In this document: positions 1-10,770 of the stretch, one piece after another
Layout of the letters: every line of letters starts with the position of its first letter
How positions within the stretch are numbered: position 1 is the first letter of the stretch
Assembly: GCA_036362985.1 (NCBI GenBank)
Contig: JAYGXS010000001.1
Span: 43,320,156-43,384,155, forward strand
Origin: Ligula intestinalis
Lineage: Eukaryota > Platyhelminthes > Cestoda > Diphyllobothriidea > Diphyllobothriidae
Direction: 5' to 3'
DNA: 64,000 bases
Program-made: the position numbers and the translations under genes
Notes under the pieces: model-generated
Told to the model about the DNA's origin: nothing
Databases searched by the model: none
Seen by the model: only the letters and a program-made list of their open reading frames with translations

Positions 1-726
1 CAAACACACCTGATGCGCGCACAAAAGGCCATGCTTTCACACCGACAGGAAAGCGCGTGGCTAGACTTCAATGTTAGTGGGAGGCCACCTTCAGGTGGTG
101 TCATTACAGCCTGACTCCTTCGTGACACGAGAACCACGTTACCAGTTCAGTTGGTAGCCTTCTGATTCATGGCTTTCAGCGTGTTCTGATGGTGCGTCCA
201 ATTGGTTGCGGTGAGGAATATGGGCCATGGAGGCGGAGCCCTAGACTTTATCCCACTCTCTCGTCCTCTTCCCAGGCACCATTTCGTCTGCCATCTAATG
301 CGAAGATTAGGCGCAGGTAAGTAATGCGACGTGAGCCTATACCCAGGCGTGCCACTACGCTCTCCCCCCCCATCCCTACCTCTCCGGTGAATAGCCCTTT
401 TTATGCGTGTGCAGTCGAATTTATATGTGCCGTGCCTCATCTAGCCCCTGTATTAGTCCAGCACACCTCCCTCTAACTGAGCCCGTTGTCAACCACTTCG
501 CACCCACTTGACTTTGACTGTAGACCCTGTCTTTTTCCAACGTATGTTATTTTGGCTGCCGTCTTCCAGTTTCTTTTTATTCTCCCAGCGTGAAAGTTTT
601 GCAGCCATTTCGTCTTATAGTGCTTTGCTGTTGACTGGTCGAATAAACCTTTTTCAACGTTAGCTGATGCTGCGCCTACTACTGCAAGGAGTGGTTGTTT
701 TATGTTTCATTTGTGTCACTTTGTAG
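1..726. other. Non-coding flank or intron upstream of the GAPVD1-like exons
   Basis: I see no exon, RT motif or clear repeat here. The next exon starts inside a codon (it needs one base from an upstream exon), so this stretch is probably intron and the 5' end of the gene lies outside the window. Confidence 0.4.
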
Positions 727-1031
727 GTGCGTGGGCTGCTTTTTCTATGACATCTAGCGGGCCGGACCAAAACCATTTGCCCTTCTCATCAGCCAACGCA
801 GTCGATTCGGAGATCGCGCCTACAGCCGGAGTCTACCGACGACTGTTGAATTGCGCCAGCCGACGTCTTCTCAACCTTCTGCAAAGTCAGCACGCGCCCC
901 AAGTGATCTCGAGTCTTATGGCTCAACAAATCTCTCCCCTGTCTGCTCCGAACCGCTCGGTCGGTACTGTCGAGGACATTACCCTGCGCACATTTCTTGT
1001 GGCTCTTCGCGAGCACGCATTTCAACTGCAG
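727..1031 (+). CDS. GAPVD1-like gene, first visible exon
   Basis: The acceptor is TTGTAG|GTGCG and the donor CAG|GTACTG. It enters with two bases of a codon and leaves in phase 0. The encoded segment is helical and Leu-rich (YRRLLNCASRRLLNLLQ, then FLVALREHAFQLQ). An ATG at 747-749 could be a start, but the strong acceptor argues for an internal exon. Confidence 0.5.
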
Positions 1032-4000
1032 GTACTGATTTTGTCTCCTTGAAGAGTGGGTGGCTGCCTTTTCTTCAACTTGCATTTCTGTGTGGGGGTT
1101 GCTTGTTTTGCTTATTTACATCAGGAGCTGGGCTCAGCCAGTTCCATTGCCATGCCATAATCTCCGTCCTGGAAGCTTGCAGCGTTTTATCAACGTGATT
1201 TTAGTGCTTGGCCTTAGAACTGCCGCTATCGATTGCTGCGATGCAAAGGCAGGGCAATTTTAAATTTGACGTTAACAGTTACATGTTTGGATACCAAACC
1301 AAATACACTGTATGTATTAAGTGCTCTCCACAGCTTCCTGTTCGCATCTGCTTTGAGTTATCTTTAAAGACTACGGATAAAACCACCAGCATAACTCCCA
1401 TTCGCAGCTTTAGTGGTACCAATTTATATATTTTTTATTCTAGTTAACTGCACTTGCTGTGCCCTCTCCTAAATCAAACTCTTCGTTCCGCTTATATTGT
1501 TATCATTAGTAGCCCAAGACCGTCTTCTGTTGAAGAAGGTAGTTAAGCATTATGAGCCTATGAAATTATCTCAAGCTCATCCCCAAAAATAGGGCGGAAG
1601 CAGCACGGCAAATAGCCCGCTTGTGGGAAATCTCCAATAAAAACAACAACTTCGTGCTTCCCGGAATAGTCACTTTGACCTAAGATGGAGAAAGAGAGAT
1701 GCGCTTTATTTTTAAAATATTATTCCAAAATTTTCAGCAAAAAGTCCTCAATTCACAAGGAATAAAATTAGACGCATAAACTCACAAAACCGGGAAAAAA
1801 GGCAATCCATAATTGTCAATGACTGTAATTGTCGGCGTCGTGGATGAATGTCCTTGGAAAATTCGTTAAAAATAGGCCCAATTGGATGAATTTCAAAACG
1901 GCGCTAGCGTCACGCACTGATGACCTCATTGTAGTTCAAATAAATAAATAGGGGATAAAAATCGGTTTACAATGGGTGAAGTAGGCCAACCGACGTATGT
2001 ATAAAAAATGTACATGTTAATAGAGTGAAAAAAACATCGCGGCTCCATTTGAAAAGCCCACCGTTGGTTGACTCTAGCCAACAATTGGGCTTGTCCGCAT
2101 AGCTTAACTGCCCTATCTTTCCCTTCCTTCTGTCTCTTAAGGACGTATCTTTGGCCTGGCAGGCCCAGGATACCCTGCACCTCTTCCGGGCTCTTCAGTG
2201 TCACTGGCCTCAGTATCACCAGACTGCTGCTGATGACATCAGCGCCAGCGACACCCACTCTGCAGCCTGCTGTGCCTCCTCCTCTCCACCTCGATCACCT
2301 CCTTCCTCAACGTCCCGCGGCCGCGGAGCGTCAGGGCGCCGTCGTCGGCCGCGTCGGAGTCTCCCGGATGGTGGGGCGTCCGGGTCAACCGCCGCAGCCG
2401 CAGCCGCTCGAACCCCACTATCCCCTTCGCGCAGTGCTGGCACCACCGCGGCCGCGGAACTTCCCGCCTCCTCCCTTGCCTCCTGTCTGACCGACTGCGT
2501 CCAGCGGGAATCACGTCGCCAGGAGAACCTACTCGACTGGCTAGAGGCATCCAAATTCACGGTCTCACAGAGGTTGGCAGATCTGGAGTTTCTTCAACGG
2601 TCGTAAGTTCAGCCCCACACTGTGTGCTTTCCTGTCCACTAAGCGGACTGCTGCTGCTGCTGCTGATCGCAAACGTTTTTGTTTGGAATGATGCACAGAA
2701 CCCTGTTTGTTGATCTGTTTCCACTGCAGTCGGCAGCGTCTGAGAACGCATGCCTCAACTTCGTAAGCGTATGTTTTACGGAGCAGGTTTTTTCGCACCC
2801 ACCCGACTTTTGGTCGATGTTGATGTGTCCAGAGTTGCATGGCTTATCTGCCTTGCATATATTGACTAGCGAATGAGGTGTGAACCATAAATTATTAAGG
2901 CCACTACAGGAGGGAAGATCAAGCCGCTACTCTCTCCCTCTTTACCAGGCATGACTTGGTTTTGAGCTGTCTTTCATTCTGCGTATCGTCTAAGGAAAGC
3001 AGAAGTTATTATTATGGGTAGGGGCGACTTGTATGGCCGCCTAAATAGAACTCGAGAACAGGAACCGCTCGCACTACTTGCGGCTTTGCACCAACCTCCG
3101 GAAAGAAATTAGGTTTGGGGGATAGGAATGAGGATCGACTTTACAGTTTGGTTTATGGTTACTGCTAATGTCAGAGTCGGGGTTAGAGTCGCAATTGTGT
3201 TAGGGACTAAGTTTCAGGCTCGCGTTAACTGTAGGGTTCAGGTTTAAGGGAGGGCCGGGCTTAGGATTAAGTTCCTAATTTCGTTTTATGTCAGGGCTAA
3301 GGCGTGGCAGTATTTGCCTTTGCTGAAATAAACCACAAATCAGCTTACTCTAAATGGACGGAGGGTTCCTACTCCCACATCCTATCTAGCTGGTCATACA
3401 AGTCATCCTTACTGACTTCAATTGTGGTCACATATCGCTGAAGTCATGCATGCCCTTCGTAACTTCGCTCCCAGGCAAGCAACCTCATCTGGCTCCATCA
3501 ACTTTTGCTGAGTTCTTCACCAATGTACTGACAAGTTTTGGGTATGCATTAGCTCACCTCTATCCTCAAAAAATTGAACATTGAAATCTATTCGACTGCC
3601 CGCTAGAAATGGATGCCTACGGTTTGTCATCAAAAAAAGTCCTGTATATGTGGCGTGGAATACGGTTTGTTATACCAAATTTATGTCAGCAAAAATTCTC
3701 AAATACGCTTTCGATCAAGAAGAATTTAAGAAGAGTTCAAATTTATCCCGAGGTATTTCAGCCATGCTTTTAAACATACCTGTTCTCAACTCTGTACAGC
3801 AGCCGCATTCGATAACAAATTACTACTTTTTTAGCTTTAGGATTAAGGTCAAGGTTAGGGCTAAGGTCAGATTTTGGGTTAGGGTCGGGATTGTGCTAAG
3901 GGTTGCAGTTTGGATTCGTGTTACCTGTGGGGTTCAGGTTTGGGGTGGATCCGGTATAAAGATTTCAGTTTCTTTTTATGTAAGGATTGGGATAATTTTG

Positions 4001-7000
4001 TAAAGAGGCAGTAACAGGAACCGCCCACAATACTTGCGGCTTTGCTTAAAATTCCACCGTAATTAGGTTTAGGTTGAGGTGAGGTCAAGTTCAAGGTGCT
4101 AGTTATGGTCGGGATTAGGTTAAGGGTTAAGGTTTGGGTTCGCGTTAACTGTATGGTTTAGGTTTGGGATAAAGCTAGGCCTATGATGTTAGGGTTCGTG
4201 AAAGTTATCGCGAGGTCACCTATTTTAGGCGCGTGGGCCGTCCTATTCTCATGTCCTGTTTAGGCAACTATACAATTTCTCCTTACACAATTCTCATTTG
4301 TTCCAGATGCTAGCAGTGTCTGTCTACCTACCTACCTGCCTCTATCCATTATAAAACCGGTTTTTACGCGGTCCCGTCTCATCGCTATTGTTTTTTTTTA
4401 ATAACAGGTCGAAAAGGCAGCTCACAGCCCTCCGCAATGAGGTTTTGTCTCGTCTGGCGGACGAATACCTCGCAGAGGAGTCTGTAGCGCTTGCTCAATT
4501 TCGTGACAGGGTTTCCTCTGAACTGGAGCATCTGAGCCAGGCAGACGGGGATGTAGGTAGCCACCGAGAGTGCCAGGCGACGGCCACGGGCGAACCGCAC
4601 ACCGCCCGCATCTTGCGACATCTCACCAACTTTCTGGATCACGCTCGGCCCCGGCTCCTGGCAAGACTAGCCGCAGTACCTGGTACTGCCGCTGCAGCAT
4701 CGTCAGTAACAGCAGCCGAGGTCCTAGTCACCATTGAACGCATCCTCATGCGTGACCTGTTTGTCTTTCTGTGTACGCGATGTCCAACCTCACTGTGTGA
4801 AGCACCCAGTGCAGATCGGTGAGCTACTTATCTTTAATTGCGCCCTCTGATTCCCCATCTTTTCAGCGCTAGATGACAGGTTGCACGTCCGTTTGTCTAC
4901 TTGTGCATTTTGTTTGGAGGTGCATAAGCTGCTAAAGTTGGGGTAACCACCTTGATGGGAGAGAGCGAACTCAGGTAGTAGATGTGATCGCTGGAACATG
5001 CCGTTTATTGGCTTGACGTTTCGGATTCCCGATCGAGTCCATCATCGCAGACAGTTGCAGACCCCTAAGAGAGTGAAAGAACTACCATTCGAAATTTTAC
5101 CTACGACGTTCACTCCCTTCGAGCGTGATTCTCAAATAAGAGGGGCGTTTATCAAGATACGGAATACGGACATTCTACTTTGGCTCGCTTCTCGGCGCTC
5201 ACAGAATAGCGAGGAACTAAACCTGCCAAAGATTTCCGATTGTTTGTCGACCTGGAGGACCCGGTCTGTTTTCTCGCTGCTGGCTGCAACCTAACGGATA
5301 CAGTCACATGAGCATGGCGCCAGCTGGTTCGTTACGATTTCAGGATAAAATATGGGCGATCAATATTAAACCGTCTGGCTGAATGTCAAATAACCGGAGG
5401 GCCTTGATTCGGGTTACTGCCCGCCCCCCCCCCCTCCCCGCCTTCAGCCCGAGCCTGTGTGTGCGCCCGCCTGTATTCCGCACATGGTCCAGAAATGGAA
5501 GTTCCTGAATCCGCTGTCTGCCCTCCTACCTGATTTTTATTGAAAGTGAATTAAATTCACCCCGTCTGGCATTCCTTTCAACCGTTGGTATTGGGGTTGG
5601 GGGGGAGGTGATAGGATGCTAAATTTAATCCTTTTGGCCCTCAAAAGACTCTTTAGTGCTTCAAATCCTGTCACGTTTGCTACGATCTAATATCCTAGAC
5701 TTTGTGGCCAACGTGGTAGCTGTTTAACATGTACGAGTGTTCAACTTGACCTCTTCCAGAAAACTGCGGTGGCCACCTTAAAGAGTGAAGCTTGGCGCCT
5801 CCCAACCACGTCCCGTAATATTTCACTCAAGAGGAATTTGTTTTTGTGCAGGGTGTAAACATCACAATGACAAACGTGTTCAAATCTGATCTCTGTCACC
5901 TCCGTCCTATCGTTTGCTGCTCCCCTGCTGGTATTGTTGCGAGTACCAGCGAACATCCGTGTCCCAGGAAGCCATTGAGAAGAAGAAGACTCGATCGCTG
6001 GGACAATATGTTTATTCGCCTGACGTTTTGATATCCGTCGCGGATTCGTCATCAGAGACATGAGTAGCAGAAACAGGTAAAGCATGCACAGAAGTTTGCA
6101 GTAATTATAGGACACAGTCATTACTGCAAGCATACAGCGGCAATTAACGTTAATTGTCGCTGTTGGATTCCATAAGTGGAGTAAAGCTAGGTAAGTAAAT
6201 CATCCCAAGTGTGATTATATTCACGGCGCACGGTGAGCCTCGTGGCTCAGTGGTAGAGCGTTGGCTGCTCACAAGCCTTCCCTGTTTTGCGGGTTTGACT
6301 CCAACCGAGGCCACATGTTTTTTCACAATTTGGTCAACTGAAAAATATAAAGTTCAGTATAGCTCAGTATATTTAGGGTAGTAGGCAATGCCTTTGAAGA
6401 CCCTATTGAGAACAGTATGCATGGAATATCCAACATAAAATCTGTCACTATAAACAGTGAGTAACATATATGCATGTACAAATTTTAACGTGTGTGTGTG
6501 AGCAGTCAGAATAGTCTCTTGTGTACATAATATATCCAACATAAAATGTGTTACTGTAAAAAAGTGATTAGCATATACAAATGTAAAGTTTTATCTATAG
6601 GTAGTTCCGGGGTGTAAATTATTCCTGCTTCCTAGTACATATGAACAGTACGTGTTAAGTAGATGTTCATCCCGTTTCCGTTTAAACGCATATGTGGAGT
6701 TCGCCATTATGACCTCCTCGGGCAGTCCGTTCCAGACACCGATGACTCGTTGTGAGAACGATTGCTTGCGGACCTCAAGATGGGATAGGGTTCCCCGCAC
6801 ACTCCCGATTCCTCACGAGGTGGTACGTCTGTATGAGGTCGCCGCAGATTTGCCTATACTCAAATGTAAAACTTTCAGTGCTTCTAGCCTGCATTTGTCT
6901 GTGTGTACTGGAGACCTAAAAGTGTTCATTTAAATTTCCACTCACCTTGAAAAATTTTGCCTACCCAACACATACGGGATCTGATGCACTATAATGCAGC

Positions 7001-8044
7001 TCTTTTAACTGTCAAAGTTTCCAACCTCTCGATATTGGGAAGCGGTGGGGTAATTTCGTCCTAGTTTACTGGAGAAAAGATAAATTCATGCTCAAGTATT
7101 TTTTTATTATTTTCAAATGTGTTGCGCTCGTGTTTATTTATGTATAAGAGGCCTTACTCGGTGTAAATGTTTCAGTAAATTCACGGACATGCTGGCCCAA
7201 CGGCGAAAATTGGCCTCGACCTGGTTGCGTGGCCTACCTGAACGGTATTTGATTCTTGCGCCCTTCACACTGGCCCAGACCGAATTGCGACTGATCAATA
7301 CCAATTACGTACGTCAGGTGCAATTTGCATGCCGTCTTCTTCTGATATGTACCACTTACGTTGACTCTCCCTCCCGGTTTTTGTCTTTCCAGCGGCCAAT
7401 TGATAAGCTGGAGTGTCTGAAGCGTGTTTTGGAGGGTATTTCTCCTTCGGATGCACAATCACAACTCCCACCATCACCAGACCCTCGCATCGTGTCAATC
7501 CTCGCGTATGTTATCATCCAGGTTAGTCGGTCTTATTACTTCCTTTTCCAGCTTTGTATTCTTCTGCATATTCGTAAGGAGACAGTGGGTTGATGCGGTG
7601 CGTAAGCGCATAACCATCCTCGCATTAGTTGCCATCATTACCAAAATCACAGACGCAACATTGATTAAACATAAACTCGCCTAGTGGTTCTTAGCTTTCA
7701 CCTAAGTGTTGGGTTTGAAAAAGTCCGTAATTAATTATATGGGGCCGATTAACACATCCTCGAATAGTCGAGGTAAACCTGTTTGCCAGGTGCTACTGCG
7801 GACTCCCCCCATTTTTGAGAATCTCTCTCTTGCTTTGGGTCTTTAATGCCACTACTTATCTCGCTTTTTCTTCTTCTTCTTCTTCGTACAGGCAAATCCA
7901 CCCTGTTTCCTGTTGAACTTGCATTTCATTGAAAACTTTGGCGCCCAGCTGTTGCACACGGAGCCCGTGGAGGTGTACTGTCGCGTTTGGCGTCACGTGA
8001 AGGCGGCCGTTGTCCAACTTCGTGGTGGTGTTGGCCCCTCCTGA
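727..8044 (+). CDS. GAPVD1: GAPVD1-like VPS9-domain protein (Rab5-family GEF), 3' part of gene
   Basis: Six exons join without a frame break: 727-1031, 2142-2602, 4408-4818, 7176-7308, 7393-7521 and 7892-8044 (TGA at 8042-8044), about 530 residues in the window. All introns are GT-AG and every phase fits (codons split TC|G and CG|T at the second and third junctions). The C-terminal part reads as a VPS9 domain: a helix with VTIERILMRDLF, then LAQTELRLINTNY followed by RPIDKLECLKRV, then ILAYVIIQ-ANPPCFLLNLHFIENF. The ANPPC-L-F block and the VPS9 domain at the extreme C-terminus fit GAPVD1 (GAPex-5) better than Rabex-5, RIN or VPS9D1 as I remember them. The family promotes GDP-GTP exchange on Rab5-type GTPases at endocytic membranes. 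The GAPVD1 N-terminal RasGAP-like region is not in the window. The middle is Ser/Ala/Arg-rich and coiled-coil-like. The assignment to GAPVD1 rather than another VPS9 protein is inference. Confidence 0.6.
2142..2602 (+). CDS. GAPVD1-like gene, exon with Ser/Arg/Ala-rich linker
   Basis: A long pyrimidine tract ends in TTAAG at 2141, and the donor GTAAGT starts at 2603. The exon begins in phase 0 (DVSLAWQAQDTLHLF) and ends in phase 2. The middle is low-complexity (Pro, Ser, Arg, poly-Ala) and GC-rich; the end is a charged helix (RESRRQENLLDWLEASKF). Confidence 0.5.
3053..4205 (+). repeat. Degenerate TTAGGG-like repeat tracts within an intron
   Basis: Three blocks (about 3053-3300, 3836-4000 and 4000-4205) are rich in variants of GGTTAGGG, GGTTTAGG and GGGATTAGG on the plus strand. 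The first and last blocks share flanking phrases, such as ACTTGCGGCTTTGC near their starts and TTCGCGTTAACTGTA near their ends, so they are copies of one unit. This looks like decayed interstitial telomere-type sequence or a satellite derived from it. Confidence 0.55.
4408..4818 (+). CDS. GAPVD1-like gene, exon leading into the VPS9 domain
   Basis: The acceptor follows a T-run (TTTTTTTTAATAACAG) and the donor is GTGAGC at 4819. The exon completes the split TCG codon and encodes charged helices (SKRQLTALRNEV, LADEYLAEESVALAQF) and the helix VLVTIERILMRDLFVF, which matches the first conserved helix of VPS9 domains. Confidence 0.6.
4984..5056 (-). repeat. Hammerhead-type repeat, copy 1
   Basis: On the minus strand it reads GATGATGGACTC, a loop, then GGGAATCC-GAAACGTCAAGCC and GTTCCAGCGATCAC. 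The GAAACGTC half of the hammerhead-like core is intact; the CTGATGA half is degraded to GCGATGA. It shares the AATAAAC...GTTCCAG(C/T)GATCG tail with the other copies. Confidence 0.6.
5980..6065 (-). repeat. Hammerhead-type repeat, copy 2 (best preserved stem I)
   Basis: On the minus strand, TGTCT-CTGATGA is followed by an ATCCG/CGGAT hairpin, then AAAACGTC and AGGCG. AGGCG can pair with TGTCT (two wobbles) as stem I, so the cut would fall after GTC. The GTCCCAGCGATCG tail and an adjoining GAAGAAGAAG tract on the plus strand match the other copies. It lies in an intron of the GAPVD1-like gene, antisense to the gene. Confidence 0.65.
6234..6312 (+). repeat. tRNA-derived sequence (tRNA pseudogene or SINE head)
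   Basis: It contains a perfect A-box-like TGGCTCAGTGG and a B-box-like GGTTTGACTCC. The ends GCCTCG and CGAGGC can pair as an acceptor stem, and a D stem (CTC/GAG) is possible. The T and anticodon stems pair poorly and the B box has T for the conserved C, so a functional tRNA is unlikely. A decayed tRNA or the head of a SINE fits better. Confidence 0.5.
6410..6598. repeat. Two-copy A/T-rich duplication
   Basis: The phrase AATATCCAACATAAAAT, followed by GT(C/T)ACT-TAAA...AGTGA and a GCATAT/ACAAAT stretch, occurs near 6423 and again near 6530. The copies are imperfect and directly repeated about 110 bp apart. Confidence 0.5.
6591..6920 (-). pseudogene. C-terminal remnant of a CR1/jockey-type LINE reverse transcriptase
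   Basis: The minus-strand frame at 6591-6800 encodes HLEVRKQSFSQRVIGVWNGLP followed by EEVI. This is the typical end of CR1/jockey polyproteins; compare FSKRVVGAWNALPQDVV in the LINE at 28-31 kb of this window. No RT catalytic motif is left. It sits in an intron of the GAPVD1-like gene. Confidence 0.65.
7176..7308 (+). CDS. GAPVD1-like gene, VPS9-domain exon
   Basis: It starts after TGTTTCAG, completes the CGT codon, and encodes KFTDMLAQRRKLASTWLRGL and LAQTELRLINTNY. The likely donor is GTACGT at 7309; the alternative, GTGCAA at 7318, would add three codons. The resulting 84-nt intron is a multiple of three and has no stop, so retention would stay in frame. Confidence 0.6.
7393..7521 (+). 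CDS. GAPVD1-like gene, VPS9 core exon
   Basis: The acceptor is TTTGTCTTTCCAG and the donor GTTAGT. It encodes RPIDKLECLKRVLEGI and ILAYVIIQ, the VPS9 segment that precedes the conserved ANPP block. It ends in phase 0. Confidence 0.65.
7892..8044 (+). CDS. GAPVD1-like gene, terminal exon
   Basis: A CTTCTTCTTCTT tract and GTACAG form the acceptor. The exon encodes ANPPCFLLNLHFIENF and the last VPS9 helix, ending VVQLRGGVGPS and TGA. I see no clear AATAAA close downstream, so the polyadenylation site is undefined. Confidence 0.7.
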   Translation, partial: ANPPCFLLNLHFIENFGAQLLHTEPVEVYCRVWRHVKAAVVQLRGGVGPS

Positions 8045-8348
8045 ACGCCGAACTACTCAACTCTTGCCTTCGCCTTGTGCAACCGCAGTCTCTCCCCCCC
8101 ACGACCCAATCAGTGCTCTGTGTTCCATGTTCATCCCTCTCGCCCCCCTCTTCATCGCGCAACACTACCCTTCAGAATTCAGCATAATTTACCGACTCTC
8201 TTTTATAGTGCCAGTTGCACAATATTACTGCCATCCTTTCTGCTACCACAAAGAAACGGCGAGTCCGCCTTGCCAGCTCTGGATGTTTTTGCGCCGCTTG
8301 ATTGCACAAAAAGCGGGTTGCAGGAAGAAGTCCAGAAGTAGAAGTAGC
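8045..8348. other. 3' flank of the GAPVD1-like gene
   Basis: C/T-rich sequence with no conserved frame; probably 3' UTR and then intergenic DNA. Confidence 0.35.
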
Positions 8349-8422
8349 GATCGCTGGAACAGGAAATTTATTTGCCTAACGATTCAGATTCTGTCGAGCA
8401 TTCTTCGTCAAAGAAGTAACCT
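8335..8422 (-). repeat. Hammerhead-type repeat, copy 3
   Basis: On the plus strand, GAAGTAGAAGTAGCGATCGC and TGGAACAGGAAATTTATTTG lead to CCTAACGATTCAGATTCTGT. The minus strand therefore carries ACAGAATCTGAATCGTTAGG, a decayed form of the stem II / GAAACGTC core. The layout and the A-rich tail match copies 2 and 4. Confidence 0.6.
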
Positions 8423-10012
8423 TAAAGTAGTGTGATATATGCACAGATCGCGCAGTATTTATAGTTTGTAGTAGCCAGTACGTAGTATGTGTGTGTCACA
8501 TAGTCGAACTGTTCGCCCTTCCCACCCCCCCCCCTCACCCCCCGACACGACACAAGCTGGGCAAGCGACAGCAGGCGGGAGCAACGCAGAGAACTGGCAC
8601 GAGAGAAAACAGGAGTGTAGGCAGACTCGCGCAGTATCTACCCCCTCGCTCGCCACTCCCACTTCCGTATCCGGTGTAAAGACAACGTCAATAAGACTGG
8701 GGGATGAGGGAGGGTGTAGGTGGCTGACGCGATAAACACTCAGCACGTGCACACTTGCATCAGCCATCCCGCTAGGTATGCTCCCAACTGCGCGGGAGCG
8801 CCATAAAGGCCACATTAAGAGGCAGCCATTGCAGCCTGACTCTCAGTCCTCCTTCTCCTCCAACACGCACACACAAACACTCGCGTACAGGAGGAGCAGC
8901 AACGTAGGGGGCCCGAGTTTTCCCGTCAGTTGGCAGACCCTCAAGCCACGGCTTTTAGCGCACCGTGATAGATTCAGACGCATTCAGATTTATTAAAGTG
9001 AGGAGAAAAACGCGCCGAGGTCAACCTCACTCTCTCTCCCACCGCATAGTGACCGCCTCGCTCTCCGGAAACCTGAGGTGGGGCCTGAAACCCGGTGGGA
9101 GCGCGAGCGCAGTCACCAACAGGGAATCAGAAATGAGAGAAAGTGTCAGCGCCTTCCAGGCCGCAGGGACCGTGTTTGGCTGAAGACTGGCATTGCATGT
9201 GCATACAGAACATTGGATCTCAGAAGGGTGAGAGCAGCCCTGCATGAAGCCTGGGCCAACACCCTCCTGAGAGGGGTAACCAGTCAGTCAACGACTGAAA
9301 GCCACTTCCCATGCTCCGTCGTCGGTTGACGTCCGTGGGCGGGGCTGAAAGGAGAGGGAGAGACAGCCGGCGAACTTCGCAATGTGGATGGGCTGAAGAA
9401 GAAAGAAGAGAAAAGGAGGGGGAGAGAGAAGTGCAAGAAACGAGAGGAAATCGAGGGAGATAACAAAGATAAGCAGAGAAGGGGGAAAGAAGGCAGGAGA
9501 GGGAAGAGTGAAGAAAGGTTAGAGCAGAGCGAAACGAACAAAGGAGAAGAGAGAGAGAACAAACCAGTAGAACAGGTAGGACAGGAACAAGAGTGCAGCT
9601 TACGTTTCATCGGAGGATTGCCGCAGAGTGACCGATGTGACTGCAACGACTGTGGTGTTGGCTAATAGTATTTGTTTTGCTAATAACAGAAGGACCAACA
9701 GTGCTGCATTGGAAAGGGGATCACATTTTGCAAAAATAGGGTTGCTAGAGAGTTGGTGCAGGTTGGGTAGGGAGTATCAGTGAAGGTAAGGCTATACCCC
9801 ATGCTTGTTATTGGCAGTTCATGATACAGCACGACAAGGCAGGTTAGTTAGCCGAAACCCCTGCGTTGATTAGCCGGTTGCTGCCAGCTGGCTCTGCCGG
9901 TCTTCGGATTACTGTGGGCCGTGCACAGCCACCACGTACTCTCGCCCTTGACCCAGGCAGCAAGAGTTGCACCCTTGAGTTAAGTTGGCGTGAGAACAGC
10001 GATTGGTATGTG
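8423..10012. other. Intergenic region with low-complexity tracts
   Basis: No gene is recognisable. A C-rich tract lies near 8521-8545. A phrase near 8805-8850 (GCCATAAAGGCC...CAGCC-TGACTCTC) loosely matches one near 26,628-26,675, which suggests an old dispersed repeat. Confidence 0.4.
9340..9595 (+). repeat. Purine-rich (GA) low-complexity tract
   Basis: The plus strand is almost all A and G for about 250 bp. The open frames across it are Lys/Arg/Glu-rich in one direction and Ser/Leu/Pro-rich in the other, a composition artefact rather than a gene. Confidence 0.7.
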
Positions 10013-10183
10013 CAGTGGAGTCCGGTTAATGTGGACACCTCCGTTCCAGGCCAACTGTCCATATTAACCGGTTGTCCACATTAAGCGAACTGACCCCAAA
10101 CCAGTCGTTTCTACTATGGAGAAATTCCGTTCCTTGCCAACTGTCCACATTAAGCGGTTGTCCACATTAACCGGACTCCACTG
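10013..10183. mobile_element. 171-bp pogo/Tigger-like MITE
   Basis: The ends are inverted repeats: CAGTGGAGTCCGGTTAATGT at the left and the matching ACATTAACCGGACTCCACTG at the right. Internal subrepeats (TGTCCACATTAAGCGGTTGTCC and variants) are typical of pogo/Tigger-type termini. The right side is followed by TA, the expected target dinucleotide; the left TA is not preserved. There is no transposase, so it is non-autonomous. Confidence 0.7.
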
Positions 10184-10770
10184 TACTACTACCCGGACGG
10201 TCTTATGACGAGCGCAGCATGGAAATCGATCAGTTCTCCGCCTAAGAATTACGTTAGTAGAGTAAGCCTGCCTGGCGAGAGCGACGATCAATTCCCCCCC
10301 CCCTGCACTCTGCGCACTTAGGGCCGTGCCGGCTTTTTAGGCGTAGATAGCGACATTAGAGGCGCGAATTGGGGGAGGGTGATTACTGACAAATTAATCC
10401 ACCACAGTGGTGACTGTGAAAGGCATGATGTGAGTGTAATGATATGAACGAGGCAGGGCTGAAGGTGCAAATGACTGAACTGCAGGTCCTAGAGAAGACT
10501 GCGAGTAAGGACGAATAAATCTGAGCGGAGCTGGGACTAAGCTGCTAGTGACGTTCAAGGATTCTAATGCTAGTGAGGCTGGTATAGGAAACCGTGCTTA
10601 ATGGTAGTACTAGCAAGTAATAGAAGCAGTGGTGCAAAAGACTTCGTACATAAGGACCGAAAGGCAAATAAAGAGGCAAGTTCGACTTATCTGAGGACAA
10701 CTTACCTGGGTGTCCAGGCAAACTGGACGCTGCAATCATGAAGTAAAGCGACTAGTGAGTGGGGTTAGGG
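10184..10770. other. Unassigned spacer or 3' tail of element A
   Basis: No motif is recognised. The part next to 10,770 may be the 3' UTR of the minus-strand element A copy 1, but its 3' end cannot be placed without another copy. Confidence 0.3.

Noticed and set aside
9284..9665. Ser/Leu-rich and Lys/Glu-rich frames of 90-120 codons
   Set aside because: Composition artefacts of the purine-rich tract at 9340-9595.
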